Of a stretch of DNA of 43,712 nucleotides, positions 18,338 to 28,143 are shown one piece after another. A program made the position numbers and the translations under genes. This DNA is from Methanothrix sp. (GTDB taxonomy: Archaea > Halobacteriota > Methanosarcinia > Methanotrichales > Methanotrichaceae). The DNA is taken from NCBI GenBank assembly GCA_026394475.1, contig JAPKYD010000084.1:1-43712 (forward strand), read 5' to 3'. The notes below the pieces were generated by a model, which saw only the letters and a program-made list of their open reading frames with translations, was not told where the DNA came from and made no database searches. Every line of letters starts with the position of its first letter. Position 1 is the first letter of the stretch.

Positions 18338-18517
18338 TTCAGGTTCGCCCTTTTCACTGTCCTGGAGGAGGACGAAAGCATCGCCACCATATCCGAGAGC
18401 ACTTCCTACCTGCATGGAGTGAGGAGCGGCAGGGTAACTGCTGTCGGCAAGCCGGTCAAGAAAGGCGGAAACGTGGCCTTCACAGAAGGGTATGTTAAAA
18501 CAACAAGCCGATTATAG
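18338..18517 (+). pseudogene. C-terminal fragment of a hotdog-fold (PaaI-type) thioesterase
   Basis: Open frame without start: FTVLEEDESIATISESTSYLHGVRSGRVTAVGKPVKKGGNVAFTEGYVKTTSRL*. Confidence 0.6.
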
Positions 18518-18721
18518 CTTTGCAGCCCTAAATCCGGTCATGCCGTGCTCTCCCAGCTGCAGCTTCCTGACCGTCTCTCCGGCGGCAAAGGCATCCTTTG
18601 CCCTGGCCAGTATCCTCGCCTTGCCAAGCTGCGTTCTCTTTCCGCAGGGGCAGGTCCTGGTCTTGGCGTCTTTTGGAGCGTAGAGGTGGCGGCCGCAGCT
18701 GCACCGGAAGACTATGAACAT
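18512..18721 (-). CDS. DUF1922 zinc-ribbon-like protein
   Basis: FRCSCGRHLYAPKDAKTRTCPCGKRTQLGKARILARAKDAFAAGETVRKLQ. Confidence 0.8.
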   Translation of the reverse strand: MFIVFRCSCGRHLYAPKDAKTRTCPCGKRTQLGKARILARAKDAFAAGETVRKLQLGEHGMTGFRAAKL

Positions 18722-18735
18722 TAAATTAAAAGGGA

Positions 18736-19116
18736 TTACTGGGGCAGCAGGATCGCGTTGATGACGCCATCCTGGCCGGGCCGGCTGGTAATTTTGGCGT
18801 CGCCAAGCTCCGTCTTGATGATTGCGCCCTTGGTGAGGATGCTTCTCCTCATGTAGTGCAGATTGGCCTTGTTGTCCCTCACGGTCTCAATCTTGACAGT
18901 CTTGGATTTGCCCGTCTTGGGATCGGCGACTGTGGCCATATTGCCGCGCAGCATGCGCATCTTCTGGTTTCCGCCTAAAGTGGCGATCTTCTTGGTCCTG
19001 ACGGCAGCAATGATGGTGTCGCTCTGCTCTCTGCCGGTCTCGTGCTTTCGCTTGCCTCTGGCAGGGATCAGTTTCCCGCCCGTGGGCTTCCTTCCGATTT
19101 TGCCTTGCCAACGCAT
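18736..19116 (-). CDS. rps8e: 30S ribosomal protein S8e
   Basis: MRWQGKIGRKPTGGKLIPARGKRKHETGRE...TKGAIIKTELGDAKITSRPGQDGVINAILL. Confidence 0.97.
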   Translation of the reverse strand: MRWQGKIGRKPTGGKLIPARGKRKHETGREQSDTIIAAVRTKKIATLGGNQKMRMLRGNMATVADPKTGKSKTVKIETVRDNKANLHYMRRSILTKGAIIKTELGDAKITSRPGQDGVINAILLPQ

Positions 19117-19176
19117 ATTGTAATTCCTCAGATCGCAAATTCTCTTTGGTGCACGGTATTTAACGGTTGTGGTGCT

Positions 19177-20721
19177 CTATTTCAATATCTTGACCATATA
19201 AGGCGTCTTTAAATCGTAGCCCAGGCGACGGTAGTAGCCCCTCGCCCCGATGCCGCTGGTGATCTCCAGTCTCTCGTAGCCCTTCTCGGCCGCCAGGGCC
19301 TCTGCCGCCTCCACCAGCCTTGCCCCGTAGCCCCGGTGCTGCCAACCATCCTTTCTAGTACCGATGGGAACCAGGGGCCCGTAGACGTGCAGCTCCCGCA
19401 CCCGCGCCCGTGATCCCAGCCGCAGGCGCAAGAATCCAACCAAGGTATCGTCTTCTGCCTCGAAGGACAGGAAGTGCTCCTCCCCTCCGCAGGCCTCGTA
19501 AACCTCGTGCCTCAGAGCTACCTCGGCATCTTTTACGTTCCGGAGTCCCGCCTCACGACAGCGAATGCAGCGGCAGCGGCCCTGGCGGGCTTTAAGGCGC
19601 GCTGCTGCCAGCTGGCGCAGATTGGATTTCCTCACGCCAGCCACGATGAGCTGCGCCGGGATGTCTCGCTGCACACGCTGCAGCCTCACGTAGCCGGGAA
19701 GAAGCTGCTTGACCCGAGAGACCAGCTCCGCTGCCTCTTCATCCTCCAAAGGCTCGTACTCCCCCTTTTGGTAGAGCCGGTACAGCTCCGTGCCCTCCAC
19801 CACCAGAGTGGGATATATCTTAAGGTAATCCGGCCGGAAGCGGCTGTCCAAAAAGAGATCCCGGAAAACCTCCAAATCCGCTTCGGGCGTAGAGCCGGGA
19901 AGCCCTGGCATCATGTGAAAGCCCACCTTCAGCCCCGCCTCCCGCAAGGCGCGATTGGCCCGGGCGGAATCCTCGACAGAGTGACCTCTCTTCATAGTCT
20001 GCAGGAGGTCATCGCGCGTGCTCTGCACGCCCAGCTCCACCTTGGTGGCCCCAAGAAGCAGCATCTCCTCGATCTCTCTGGGACCGCACCAGTCCGGCCG
20101 GGTCTCGAAGGTGGTGCCGATGTTGCGAACCAAAGCCGCCTCATTGGCCTTTGCCACCGCGGAAAAGGGCTGCCACGCTGAGGCTTGGGCCCGCGGATAA
20201 TCGTTCATGGCCTGCAGGCAGCGCTTGACAAACCAGTGCTGGTAGCCCAGCGGCCTCGACGTCATCGTCCCGCCCATGATGATGAGCTCCGCTTTGTCCA
20301 GAGGATGGCCAATCTCGTCGAGCTGGCCCAGCCTGGCCCTCACTTGATCATAGGGATCGTAGCTGTGCTGAGCCGCCCTGAGCGCCGCCGGCTCCCGGCC
20401 AGTGTAGCTCTGCGCAGAGTTGCAGGAGACGCCGCCTGGACAGGGGATACAGGTTCCTTGCGGACAGCGGGCAGGCGAGGTCATGGCCGCGATGACCGCC
20501 ACGCCGGAGAGGGTGCGTGTGGGCTTTCTCACCAGCATCTTGAGGCTCTCGCGTTCCTCAGTCTTTGCCTGGGCAAGGATATCGGCGTTGCCGGGCAGGG
20601 ATGAGAGTCCAAGGCTGGCTGAGACCTTCTTCTTGCGCGCCTCCAGGTCCGCTTCGTCGTTTATCTGGCCGGAGATTATGTCCTCCACAATCCTGCGCAG
20701 CTCGGGCCCTACTCTATCCAA
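19177..20721 (-). CDS. elp3: Elp3-like tRNA uridine-34 carboxymethyl synthase (radical SAM + GNAT acetyltransferase)
   Basis: CPQGTCIPCPGGV radical SAM region, MPGLPGSTPEADLEVF, C-terminal GNAT domain (QHRGYGARLVEAAEALA). Confidence 0.95.
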   Translation of the reverse strand: MDRVGPELRRIVEDIISGQINDEADLEARKKKVSASLGLSSLPGNADILAQAKTEERESLKMLVRKPTRTLSGVAVIAAMTSPARCPQGTCIPCPGGVSCNSAQSYTGREPAALRAAQHSYDPYDQVRARLGQLDEIGHPLDKAELIIMGGTMTSRPLGYQHWFVKRCLQAMNDYPRAQASAWQPFSAVAKANEAALVRNIGTTFETRPDWCGPREIEEMLLLGATKVELGVQSTRDDLLQTMKRGHSVEDSARANRALREAGLKVGFHMMPGLPGSTPEADLEVFRDLFLDSRFRPDYLKIYPTLVVEGTELYRLYQKGEYEPLEDEEAAELVSRVKQLLPGYVRLQRVQRDIPAQLIVAGVRKSNLRQLAAARLKARQGRCRCIRCREAGLRNVKDAEVALRHEVYEACGGEEHFLSFEAEDDTLVGFLRLRLGSRARVRELHVYGPLVPIGTRKDGWQHRGYGARLVEAAEALAAEKGYERLEITSGIGARGYYRRLGYDLKTPYMVKILK

Positions 20722-21224
20722 CTCACTACCTCATTCAGGCTGCGGCGCAGCGATGCAGCGGGCACCTCAGCCGGCCAGCCCAGGGATATTATGGCCACAG
20801 GGAGAACATGCTCCGCCAGACCGAGTGCCTCGCGCACGAGGGCGTCATCGAAGGCCCCGTTCCAACAGGCCCCCAGGCCCGCATCATGGGCGGCCAGAAG
20901 AAGGCACATCGCTGCCGCATCGGCATCCTGGATGGCATAGAGGCTTCCCCGGTCTCCGTAGCGAGAGCTGGAGCGGTCCACGTCTGCGCATACTACTATC
21001 AGCAGGGGCGCGCTCTGCACCTGCTCCTGGCCATAGGCGGCCAGGGCCAGGACTTTTCGCATCTGCGACCCCGTTATTATCACGTACCTTCTGGAGCGAA
21101 GGTTGCCTGCGGACGGCGCCGCCTCGGCCGCCTCTAAGAGGGCCCAGACCTGCTCCTTGGCAACGGGTCTGGTCTCATATCTCCGCACCGATCTTCTGCC
21201 CTGCAGAGCATCCTTGAAGTTCAT
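20709..21224 (-). CDS. Nitroreductase family protein
   Basis: RRSVRRYETRPVAKEQVWALLEAAEAAPSAGNLRSRRYVIIT; 3' end overlaps elp3 start. Confidence 0.92.
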   Translation of the reverse strand: MNFKDALQGRRSVRRYETRPVAKEQVWALLEAAEAAPSAGNLRSRRYVIITGSQMRKVLALAAYGQEQVQSAPLLIVVCADVDRSSSRYGDRGSLYAIQDADAAAMCLLLAAHDAGLGACWNGAFDDALVREALGLAEHVLPVAIISLGWPAEVPAASLRRSLNEVVSWIE

Positions 21225-21266
21225 CCTTTAGAGATGGCAAGCCAAAGGATTAAGAAATTTCTCCGA

Positions 21267-22208
21267 TCAGAGGAGTTCGCACAGGTAAAGAGGCTCCGTC
21301 CTGCCAAGCTGCCTCAATACCAAACCTTCCTCGTTCAGGATCAAGTAGGTGTCCGGCGTCTCCGGGCAGGAACCTTTTTCCTGCTCGCGGGTGAAGCTGC
21401 CTGCATTCACGGCCAGGGGCCCGCCCCTTCTCTGATAGATCCCGGCCCGGTGCGTGTCTCCGTAAACGAAGCAGTCCACCTTTCCCAGGTTTTGATCGCG
21501 AAGGAACTTCAATATGGATTCATACTGCCTCTTCACCGGCAAAAAACGTTGACCCCTGAAGATTCCGGCCTTGAACCACTGCAGCAGGCCGGAGACTTTC
21601 CAGATGCGGTCCTCGAAATTCACCATCTCCCCGATGCAGGCGGAGCGATAGATGCTCTCGTAGACATAGGTCATCATCATCTCCAGGTCGGCCGGCAGCA
21701 GCTCCTCCCCGGAGAGTCGCCGGAGCTTCTCCACCACCTGCATGGAGAAGGCCTGGATTCCGTCCAGATGATGACCGTGAGTGAAGAGGACGGTCCGATG
21801 GCAACAGCTGGTCTGGTAAGTGGGATAGAGCATCTCGATGTTAAGGCCGTTGATGGTCTGGCTCCAGCGCAAAGACGGAACGTAGACTGGATAAAGATCG
21901 CCTCGCGCCACCCGCTCCATGAACTCGTCCTCCTGATTTTGGACCACCAGGTGGTGATCGTGGTTGCCCACCACATAGCGTATCTTCAGGTCCATATCCG
22001 CTAACCTTTTCAGGAAATAGCGGGCGTCTCTCACCGCCTTCTCCGGCCGCACCCTCCAGAAATCGAAGATATCCCCCAGGAGCACGACCTCATCGCAAGC
22101 GTTTCCCCATTCCGATATCTCTTGCATCAGCTGGTCGACCTTTCCAGGATCGTTCAACGTCGATGAACACAAGCCGAAGTGAGTATCCGAGATAACAACC
22201 GATGCCAT
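21267..22208 (-). CDS. Calcineurin-like metallophosphoesterase
   Basis: VVISDTHFG, VVLLGDIFDFW, YVVGNHDHH, FTHGHHLD. Confidence 0.9.
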   Translation of the reverse strand: MASVVISDTHFGLCSSTLNDPGKVDQLMQEISEWGNACDEVVLLGDIFDFWRVRPEKAVRDARYFLKRLADMDLKIRYVVGNHDHHLVVQNQEDEFMERVARGDLYPVYVPSLRWSQTINGLNIEMLYPTYQTSCCHRTVLFTHGHHLDGIQAFSMQVVEKLRRLSGEELLPADLEMMMTYVYESIYRSACIGEMVNFEDRIWKVSGLLQWFKAGIFRGQRFLPVKRQYESILKFLRDQNLGKVDCFVYGDTHRAGIYQRRGGPLAVNAGSFTREQEKGSCPETPDTYLILNEEGLVLRQLGRTEPLYLCELL

Positions 22209-22356
22209 ACGCTCCTTTCCCATGCCCCATTCTTCTATGACTGTTATTATTTATAAATATTATGAGCCGCAGTTGAAGAGGAGGAATAGGGCTTGCCCTG
22301 TCTACAGCAAATCAAGCAAAAGGCAAAAATATGTTCTATGGAAGCATGCCCATAGA

Positions 22357-23229
22357 ATGATCGATATCGCCATTCCCAAAGGCAGCCTGCAAAACCAGAC
22401 GCTTCAGCTCTTCGAGCAGGCCGGCCTGGAGGTCAAGAGGACAGAGCGAGAGTACAATGCCCGCATCGATGACCCCCGTATCGGCAAGGTGAAGATCCTC
22501 CGCCCCCAGGAGATACCCACGTATGTGGCCAAGGGCTACTTCGACCTGGGCATCTCCGGCACGGACTGGATAATGGAGTCTGGCGCCGTGGTGGCCAAGG
22601 TCACCGAGCTCCATTACGGCAAACAGGGTCCAGGCAAGGTGAAGCTGGTGGTGGCAGTACCCGAAAACCTGGACATTCACTCCGCCAGCCAGATAAAGCC
22701 GGGAAGCCGCGTGGCCACCGAGTACCCCAACTTGACAAGCTCCTTCTTCCAGCGGCTGGGCATACCGGTGGAGATCCAGTTCTCCTTCGGTGCCACCGAG
22801 GCCAAGGTTCCGGAGCTGACCGATCTGGTCGTGGATCTCACCGAGACCGGATCGACTCTTAGGAGGAACGGCCTGAAGATCATAGACGTCATGCTGGAGT
22901 CCACCTCGGAGCTGATAGCAAACAAGAAGAGCTGGTCCGAGCCGGGCAAGCGCGAGGAGATCGTAGCCATAGAGACGCTTCTCTCCGCCGTGATAAGGGC
23001 GAGAGGCAAGGTTTTGCTGAAGATGAACGTGCCCGAGGATGAGATCAAGGATGTAATTGCCATTCTGCCCAGCATGAAGAACCCCACCATCTCCAAGCTC
23101 TACAACTCCGGCTACTATGCCGTGGAGACTGTCGTGGACAAATCCCAGGTCAACTTGCTCGTTCCCCAGTTGAAAAAGGCAGGAGCCGAAGATATCCTGG
23201 AGCTGGTCATTTCAAAAATCGTTCCCTGA
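22357..23229 (+). CDS. hisG: ATP phosphoribosyltransferase (HisG, long form)
   Basis: MIDIAIPKGSLQNQTLQLFEQAGL...LGISGTDWIMESG...VDLTETGSTLRRNGLKII; C-terminal regulatory domain present. Confidence 0.95.
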   Translation: MIDIAIPKGSLQNQTLQLFEQAGLEVKRTEREYNARIDDPRIGKVKILRPQEIPTYVAKGYFDLGISGTDWIMESGAVVAKVTELHYGKQGPGKVKLVVAVPENLDIHSASQIKPGSRVATEYPNLTSSFFQRLGIPVEIQFSFGATEAKVPELTDLVVDLTETGSTLRRNGLKIIDVMLESTSELIANKKSWSEPGKREEIVAIETLLSAVIRARGKVLLKMNVPEDEIKDVIAILPSMKNPTISKLYNSGYYAVETVVDKSQVNLLVPQLKKAGAEDILELVISKIVP

Positions 23230-23288
23230 GATCAATTTTTTCTTTTTTCTAAATATTTTACCGATCGAAAATCCTTCACAAAAACGAG

Positions 23289-23363
23289 CGGGCGCGGGGG
23301 GATTCGAACCCCCGATCTACAGCTTAGGAGGCTGCCGCCTTATCCTGACTAGGCCACGCGCCC
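23289..23363 (-). tRNA. tRNA-Arg (anticodon CCT)
   Basis: GGGCGCG acceptor pairs with CGCGCCC; anticodon loop CTCCTAA; T-arm GGGGGTTCGAATCCCCC; CCA not encoded. Confidence 0.93.
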
Positions 23364-23439
23364 TTTTGCCTCCTTTCCGTATAACCAGCACGTATATCAA
23401 CCTTTCCGGGTGGCGCTGGTCACGACGCTCTTCTTGGGC

Positions 23440-24876
23440 CTAGCGGATCAGCACCCCGCTCAGGACCACCACGAAGAGACCGAGGAAGAACCAGCCCAGA
23501 ATTCCCTCCATCATCGCCAGGTGCCTGTAGAAGCCCACCGGGTAGGTATTCACCGGGGCCTGAGAGGTGGTGAACATGGCGATGCTGAAGTAGAGGGCGT
23601 CGGTCAGAGATACACGCTTGCTGGGCCGCAGGCTTGGTTTTCCCGGTAGCTCCATCCCTTCGATCTCAAACTTGTTCATGCCTTTTCCCGCCCAGAAGAT
23701 CAATCCAAACAAGAGTATGGTAAAGAGGCAACAGAAGGCGGTATAGCTCACGCGAACTCCGTAGCCGCAGGATACCCAGGATACGATGTCCGATATCTTC
23801 GCCCAGCCCCACGGTTCCATATCCTGGCCGATTCTGCGGTACTGATAGTAGCAGTCATCCGCATCGTCGAACCACTCCAGGCTCTTGTAGTTCTTCACCA
23901 GCGCCAGATAGGCTGCTCCATTGTACACCATGCGGTCCTTTATGGCGTTCCAGCGCACCACGAACTTGGTGAAGTCGGCGCCGTTGAGATTGATCCTGGC
24001 ACCCTCTCCGAAGGTGACGTTGTCCAGCTGCATGCTGTAGAGCCTGGCATCCTCCAGAATCAGGCCTTTATCGAATCGGGCGTTGACGAAATAGGCCAGA
24101 TCTGCAAGCTTCACACCCCCGAAGAAGGCCGTCTTCTTGAATTCGACGTTAGCGAAGTCCGCCAATCCCCCGAAGCTGGATAGGCCAAAAGTGCTACCGC
24201 TCAAGAACCGTGCGCCGCGAAAGACCACATCGCTATCGAAACGAGTGGCTGCAAAGGTGGCGTTGCCACGGAACTGAGCATTGAGAAATGTGACATGCCC
24301 TCCGAAAAGGGTCTCCAGAAAGCTTACGTTCTCGAAATGTGCATCCTGAAAGTAGCCCAGCCGGATGAACTGGGCAAAGTTGAAGTCCACATCCCTGGCA
24401 AAGTTGGATGCGAGGAAGATGGCGTCTCCATCGAACTGAACGTTCCCAAAGCTGGTATCATTGAAGAAACGCGCACTCGTGAAGGAGGCGAGTCCATCAA
24501 AGACGGCATCCCTAAAGTCGGCCTGCCCCAGGAAATGGGCACCCGCAAACTTGGCATCCCCCAGAAACCTGACCTTGGCGAAGCTGACGTTCTCCTGGAA
24601 GGTGGTGCCTCGCAAATCCAAAGGCTCACCAAAGGTCACTCCCTCGAAGTTCGCCGGACCCAGGAATCGAGAGTTGATGACCCTCACAGGCTGCCTTAGA
24701 GGGCCTTCCAGGTTCCTCAGGTCCAAGGGACCGGTCACAGTGATGTTGTCATAATTTAGTTGCTCGCCCGATCTTATTTTGGCTGTGACATCCCCGGCAT
24801 CAAGGGCCTTGGAAGCACAGGCTCCGCACAACAGTAGAAAGGCGGCAACTATCAGCATCCATCTGGAGATTCGCAT
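23440..24876 (-). CDS. Secreted pentapeptide-repeat-like protein with C-terminal ion-channel-like two-TM module
   Basis: Signal/lipoprotein-like N-term, many AxFxGxAxF-type repeats, C-term ALYFSIAMFTTSQAPVNTYPVGFYRHLAMMEGILGWFFLGLFVVVLSGVLIR. Confidence 0.8.
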   Translation of the reverse strand: MRISRWMLIVAAFLLLCGACASKALDAGDVTAKIRSGEQLNYDNITVTGPLDLRNLEGPLRQPVRVINSRFLGPANFEGVTFGEPLDLRGTTFQENVSFAKVRFLGDAKFAGAHFLGQADFRDAVFDGLASFTSARFFNDTSFGNVQFDGDAIFLASNFARDVDFNFAQFIRLGYFQDAHFENVSFLETLFGGHVTFLNAQFRGNATFAATRFDSDVVFRGARFLSGSTFGLSSFGGLADFANVEFKKTAFFGGVKLADLAYFVNARFDKGLILEDARLYSMQLDNVTFGEGARINLNGADFTKFVVRWNAIKDRMVYNGAAYLALVKNYKSLEWFDDADDCYYQYRRIGQDMEPWGWAKISDIVSWVSCGYGVRVSYTAFCCLFTILLFGLIFWAGKGMNKFEIEGMELPGKPSLRPSKRVSLTDALYFSIAMFTTSQAPVNTYPVGFYRHLAMMEGILGWFFLGLFVVVLSGVLIR

Positions 24877-24920
24877 CACTGACTCCAAAGGGAGATGCCT
24901 GAGGATTTATCATTTTTGTC

Positions 24921-26429
24921 TTATCTGATCATCACCCTGCCCAGGGTCACCAGGAATAGAGCCAGCAGCAGCCACCCCATAATTCCTTCCAGAATGACGT
25001 AATATCGGTGCCGCCCCACAGGAAGGAAGTCGATGGGCCCCTGAGATAGAAAGACCATAGTGCTGAAGAAGAGGGCGTTTCTGAAGGTGACCCTCTCCGG
25101 AATGGAGTCCTTCTCCGCCGGTCCCTGCAAGGGCTTGGCGGATCTGCGGATGCCGTCTCCCCTCCAGAAGAGTATGGCAAAGATGAGAATGGTCAGAAGA
25201 GCCCAGGCCACGGCATAGCCTGGCCGAACGCCATAGCCGCAGGAGAGCCATGCCAGAACATCGATGGCCTTGGACCAGCCCCAGCCCGCATGGGCCTGGT
25301 TCATGCTGCGATATTGATAATAGCAGTCATCCTCGTCCCCGGGCCAGCCCAGGCGGTGATAGTTATCCACCAGAGCCAGATAGGCCCCGGGGTCCCAGAC
25401 CACATGATCTTCTATCTCTCTCCAGGGAACCCTCAGCCGATTGAAGTCGGTATCATTCAAGATGATTCTGCAGTCGTCTTTGCAATCCCCTTCATCCAGG
25501 AGCAGAGTGGAGATTTTGCCTCCTTTGAAGTTCAGGTCGCCTTGGAAGGTTGCGCCTTGAAAGCTGACGATATCCTCGAACTTGGTCAGGCCAAAGATGG
25601 CGTCTCCTCGAAACTTTGCCCCGGAGAAGTAGGCCGCATCTACGAAGCGCGTCAGCTCAAAGTTAGCCTCATCGCCGAAGAGGACGTCTCCAAACGAGGA
25701 GAGGCCACCAAACCTGGTCAGGGCGAACTGGGCTTGTCCTGAGAAAGATGCGTTGGTGAAGCCGGCAGCGGATTCGAAGGTCGATCCGAAGAAGTTGGCC
25801 CTGCCTGCGAAGGAGGCCGCGCCAAAGTCAAGCACGCCCTGAAACTTAACGTCGGAAAAGCACGCCTCTCCCAAGAACTGTGCTCCTGAGAAGTAGGTAT
25901 AATATCCGAAGCGAGAATAATTGAAGTCTGCACCTTTTTCAAACCACACCCAGTTGAAGCTGGCATCTTTATCAAACTGGGCATCCTCAAAGCTCACGTT
26001 GTCTAGAAAGAAGGCCCCGTCAAAGGTCGCAGGCCGGTCGAAGGATGCTCCCGTGAAGCTGGCATTATGAAAAACGGTGTTGGTCAGGTCTGCCCTTCCC
26101 AGAAAGCGGGATTTGTCAAAGCTGGCGTTCCCGAAGGTGGAGCCCCATAAAACCACATCCTTCTCCAGGGTCGTGCCATCGAAGCTGGCGTTGGATACAG
26201 TGCAGTTGATGAGCTCCAGAGAGCTCTCTAGTCTTGCCCCTGGCAATGTGCAGAGGAGAAGGTCCCCCGTGATAGAGACGCCTTCGCAATGAACTGGCTG
26301 GCCATCCACCATTCTGGAAAGGATCTCGCTGGCAGGGATCTGGGTCGAAGCCGAAGCTAGCCCCTCACCAATCCCTGCGCCGGTGGCCGCCAGCAGCAGG
26401 GCCAAGTGGATGAGAAACCGCCAGGACAT
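24921..26429 (-). CDS. Paralogous secreted pentapeptide-repeat-like protein with C-terminal ion-channel-like module
   Basis: Signal peptide, solenoid repeats, DDCYYQYRSMNQAHAGWGWSKAIDVLAWLSCGYGVRPGYA, ALFFSTMVFLSQGPIDFLPVGRHRYYVILEGIMGWLLLALFLVTLGRVMIR. Confidence 0.8.
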   Translation of the reverse strand: MSWRFLIHLALLLAATGAGIGEGLASASTQIPASEILSRMVDGQPVHCEGVSITGDLLLCTLPGARLESSLELINCTVSNASFDGTTLEKDVVLWGSTFGNASFDKSRFLGRADLTNTVFHNASFTGASFDRPATFDGAFFLDNVSFEDAQFDKDASFNWVWFEKGADFNYSRFGYYTYFSGAQFLGEACFSDVKFQGVLDFGAASFAGRANFFGSTFESAAGFTNASFSGQAQFALTRFGGLSSFGDVLFGDEANFELTRFVDAAYFSGAKFRGDAIFGLTKFEDIVSFQGATFQGDLNFKGGKISTLLLDEGDCKDDCRIILNDTDFNRLRVPWREIEDHVVWDPGAYLALVDNYHRLGWPGDEDDCYYQYRSMNQAHAGWGWSKAIDVLAWLSCGYGVRPGYAVAWALLTILIFAILFWRGDGIRRSAKPLQGPAEKDSIPERVTFRNALFFSTMVFLSQGPIDFLPVGRHRYYVILEGIMGWLLLALFLVTLGRVMIR

Positions 26430-26523
26430 ATACCTGCAAAGGATGTTCAGAGAGCAATATAATCCTTTTCGCCCCTTCAGTTGGCATAACTATTTACCCC
26501 AGCCTGCCCCCCTTGCAGGGCAT

Positions 26524-27450
26524 ATGGATGGCATTGAGGCGAAGAAGATCCTCGCCAAGCAGGGCTACCATCTCGTCGGCTCCGGGGCGGTCAAGCCCTG
26601 CCTCTGGCTCAACCGCAGCCTGCGAGGCGGCGATCAGTGCTACAAGCATCACTTCTACGGCATATCCAGCCACCGCTGTGTGCAGATGACGCCTACGCTT
26701 GCATGCAACCACCTCTGCCTGCACTGCTGGAGGCCGATGGACGGGCCTTTGCCCCTCACGGAGGCGCAGGAGCCCGGCCCGCTCTTGAATGGCATACTGC
26801 ATGAGCAGCAGAGGATCCTCTCCGGCTACGGCGGAGCAAAGACCACAGACATGAAGAGGCTGGCGGAAGCCCGAGAGCCCAGGCATGTGGCCATCTCCCT
26901 TATGGGCGAGCCCACTCTCTATCCCTATTTGAAAGAGCTTGTCGAGTTGATCTCCCAGCAGAAATTGACCTCCTTTCTGGTGAGCAATGGAACCAATCCG
27001 GAGGTCCTGGAGGATCTCAGGCCGACCCAGCTCTACATCAGCCTGAATGCCCCGGATGAGGAGCTGTACCGGCGCGTCTGCAATCCTGCCGGAGCCTTCT
27101 GGCCCAGGCTGCAGGAGAGCCTGAGCATACTAAAGAGTCACCATTGCCGCAGCACGGTCCGCATGACCTTGGCGCGCGGCCTGAACATGGAAAGGCCAGA
27201 GGATTATGCTCGGCTCCTGGAGGCATGCGAGCCCGATTTCGTAGAGGTTAAAGCCTACATGCACCTAGGTCGTTCCAGAGCCAGGCTCGATCGAGAGGCC
27301 ATGCCGGAGCACGCCGAGATTCATGCCTTTGCCAAGACCATGGGGGAGGCCATGGGCTACGAGCTGGCTGCAGAAGTGCCTCTCAGCAGGGTTGCGCTCC
27401 TCTCCAGCGGCCGCATCTCTAGAAGCCTCGTACCCCAAAGGCTCGACTAA
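26524..27450 (+). CDS. taw1: tRNA 4-demethylwyosine synthase (TYW1/Taw1, radical SAM)
   Basis: CYKHHFYGISSHRCVQMTPTLACNHLCLHCWRP, ISLMGEPTLYPYLKELVE, SNGTNPE; start at ATG 26524. Confidence 0.93.
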   Translation: MDGIEAKKILAKQGYHLVGSGAVKPCLWLNRSLRGGDQCYKHHFYGISSHRCVQMTPTLACNHLCLHCWRPMDGPLPLTEAQEPGPLLNGILHEQQRILSGYGGAKTTDMKRLAEAREPRHVAISLMGEPTLYPYLKELVELISQQKLTSFLVSNGTNPEVLEDLRPTQLYISLNAPDEELYRRVCNPAGAFWPRLQESLSILKSHHCRSTVRMTLARGLNMERPEDYARLLEACEPDFVEVKAYMHLGRSRARLDREAMPEHAEIHAFAKTMGEAMGYELAAEVPLSRVALLSSGRISRSLVPQRLD

Positions 27451-27747
27451 AACGAGAAGAATTGCAGAGGAGAGGTTATCCTCCAACGAAGTGACGATTA
27501 TGTTTAGCGGTTTATCATGAGGAAGGACTGATCATTTCCCAACCGATATGCCAATATTTCTCCCATAAGGACGAAAATATTCAAAAATTCATAATATATG
27601 ATCATACATAAATGTTTACGTTGAGGAACCGCAACGAAGATGGGTGCTCCCTCCGTCAGTGGGAAAACTATTTTTGTGTGTAGTTTCATTTGCGTCTTGA
27701 TCTCGCTGACAAAAGGACACGTAAGGGCTTGGAGTTCAGGTGAATAT

Positions 27748-28143
27748 ATGGACCAAGAGATAAAGATCATGCTCGTAGAGGACAATCCGGAGGACGCAGC
27801 CTTTACGCAGCGGATCCTTAAGCTCAACCGACTGAACAGGGATCTGGTCTTGGCTACCAGTGGTCGCGAGGCCATGGAAGCCCTGGAGAGACGGCACAAA
27901 GACGGAAATTTGCCAAATCTCATTTTATTGGATATAAACCTTCCAGATATCAGCGGCATTGACCTTCTCACCCGCATAAAAGAGGACATGCCCTTCTGCA
28001 AAATCCCCGTGGTCATTCTCACCGGATCCAACGAGGACCAAGATATCCAGAAGAGCTATGACCTGGGGGCCAGCAGCTACCTGGTCAAGCCCATCTCCAA
28101 CGACGCTCTGATGCTGGTCGTAGAGAAGCTATTTCGTCTCTGA
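27748..28143 (+). CDS. Response regulator receiver-domain protein
   Basis: IMLVEDNPEDAAFTQ, LILLDINLPDISG, VILTGSNEDQD, GASSYLVKPIS; start at ATG 27748. Confidence 0.92.
   Translation: MDQEIKIMLVEDNPEDAAFTQRILKLNRLNRDLVLATSGREAMEALERRHKDGNLPNLILLDINLPDISGIDLLTRIKEDMPFCKIPVVILTGSNEDQDIQKSYDLGASSYLVKPISNDALMLVVEKLFRL

Noticed and set aside
19474-21217. Plus-strand ORFs (235, 265, 190 aa) opposite elp3 and the nitroreductase
   Set aside because: Antisense shadow ORFs in GC-rich coding DNA.
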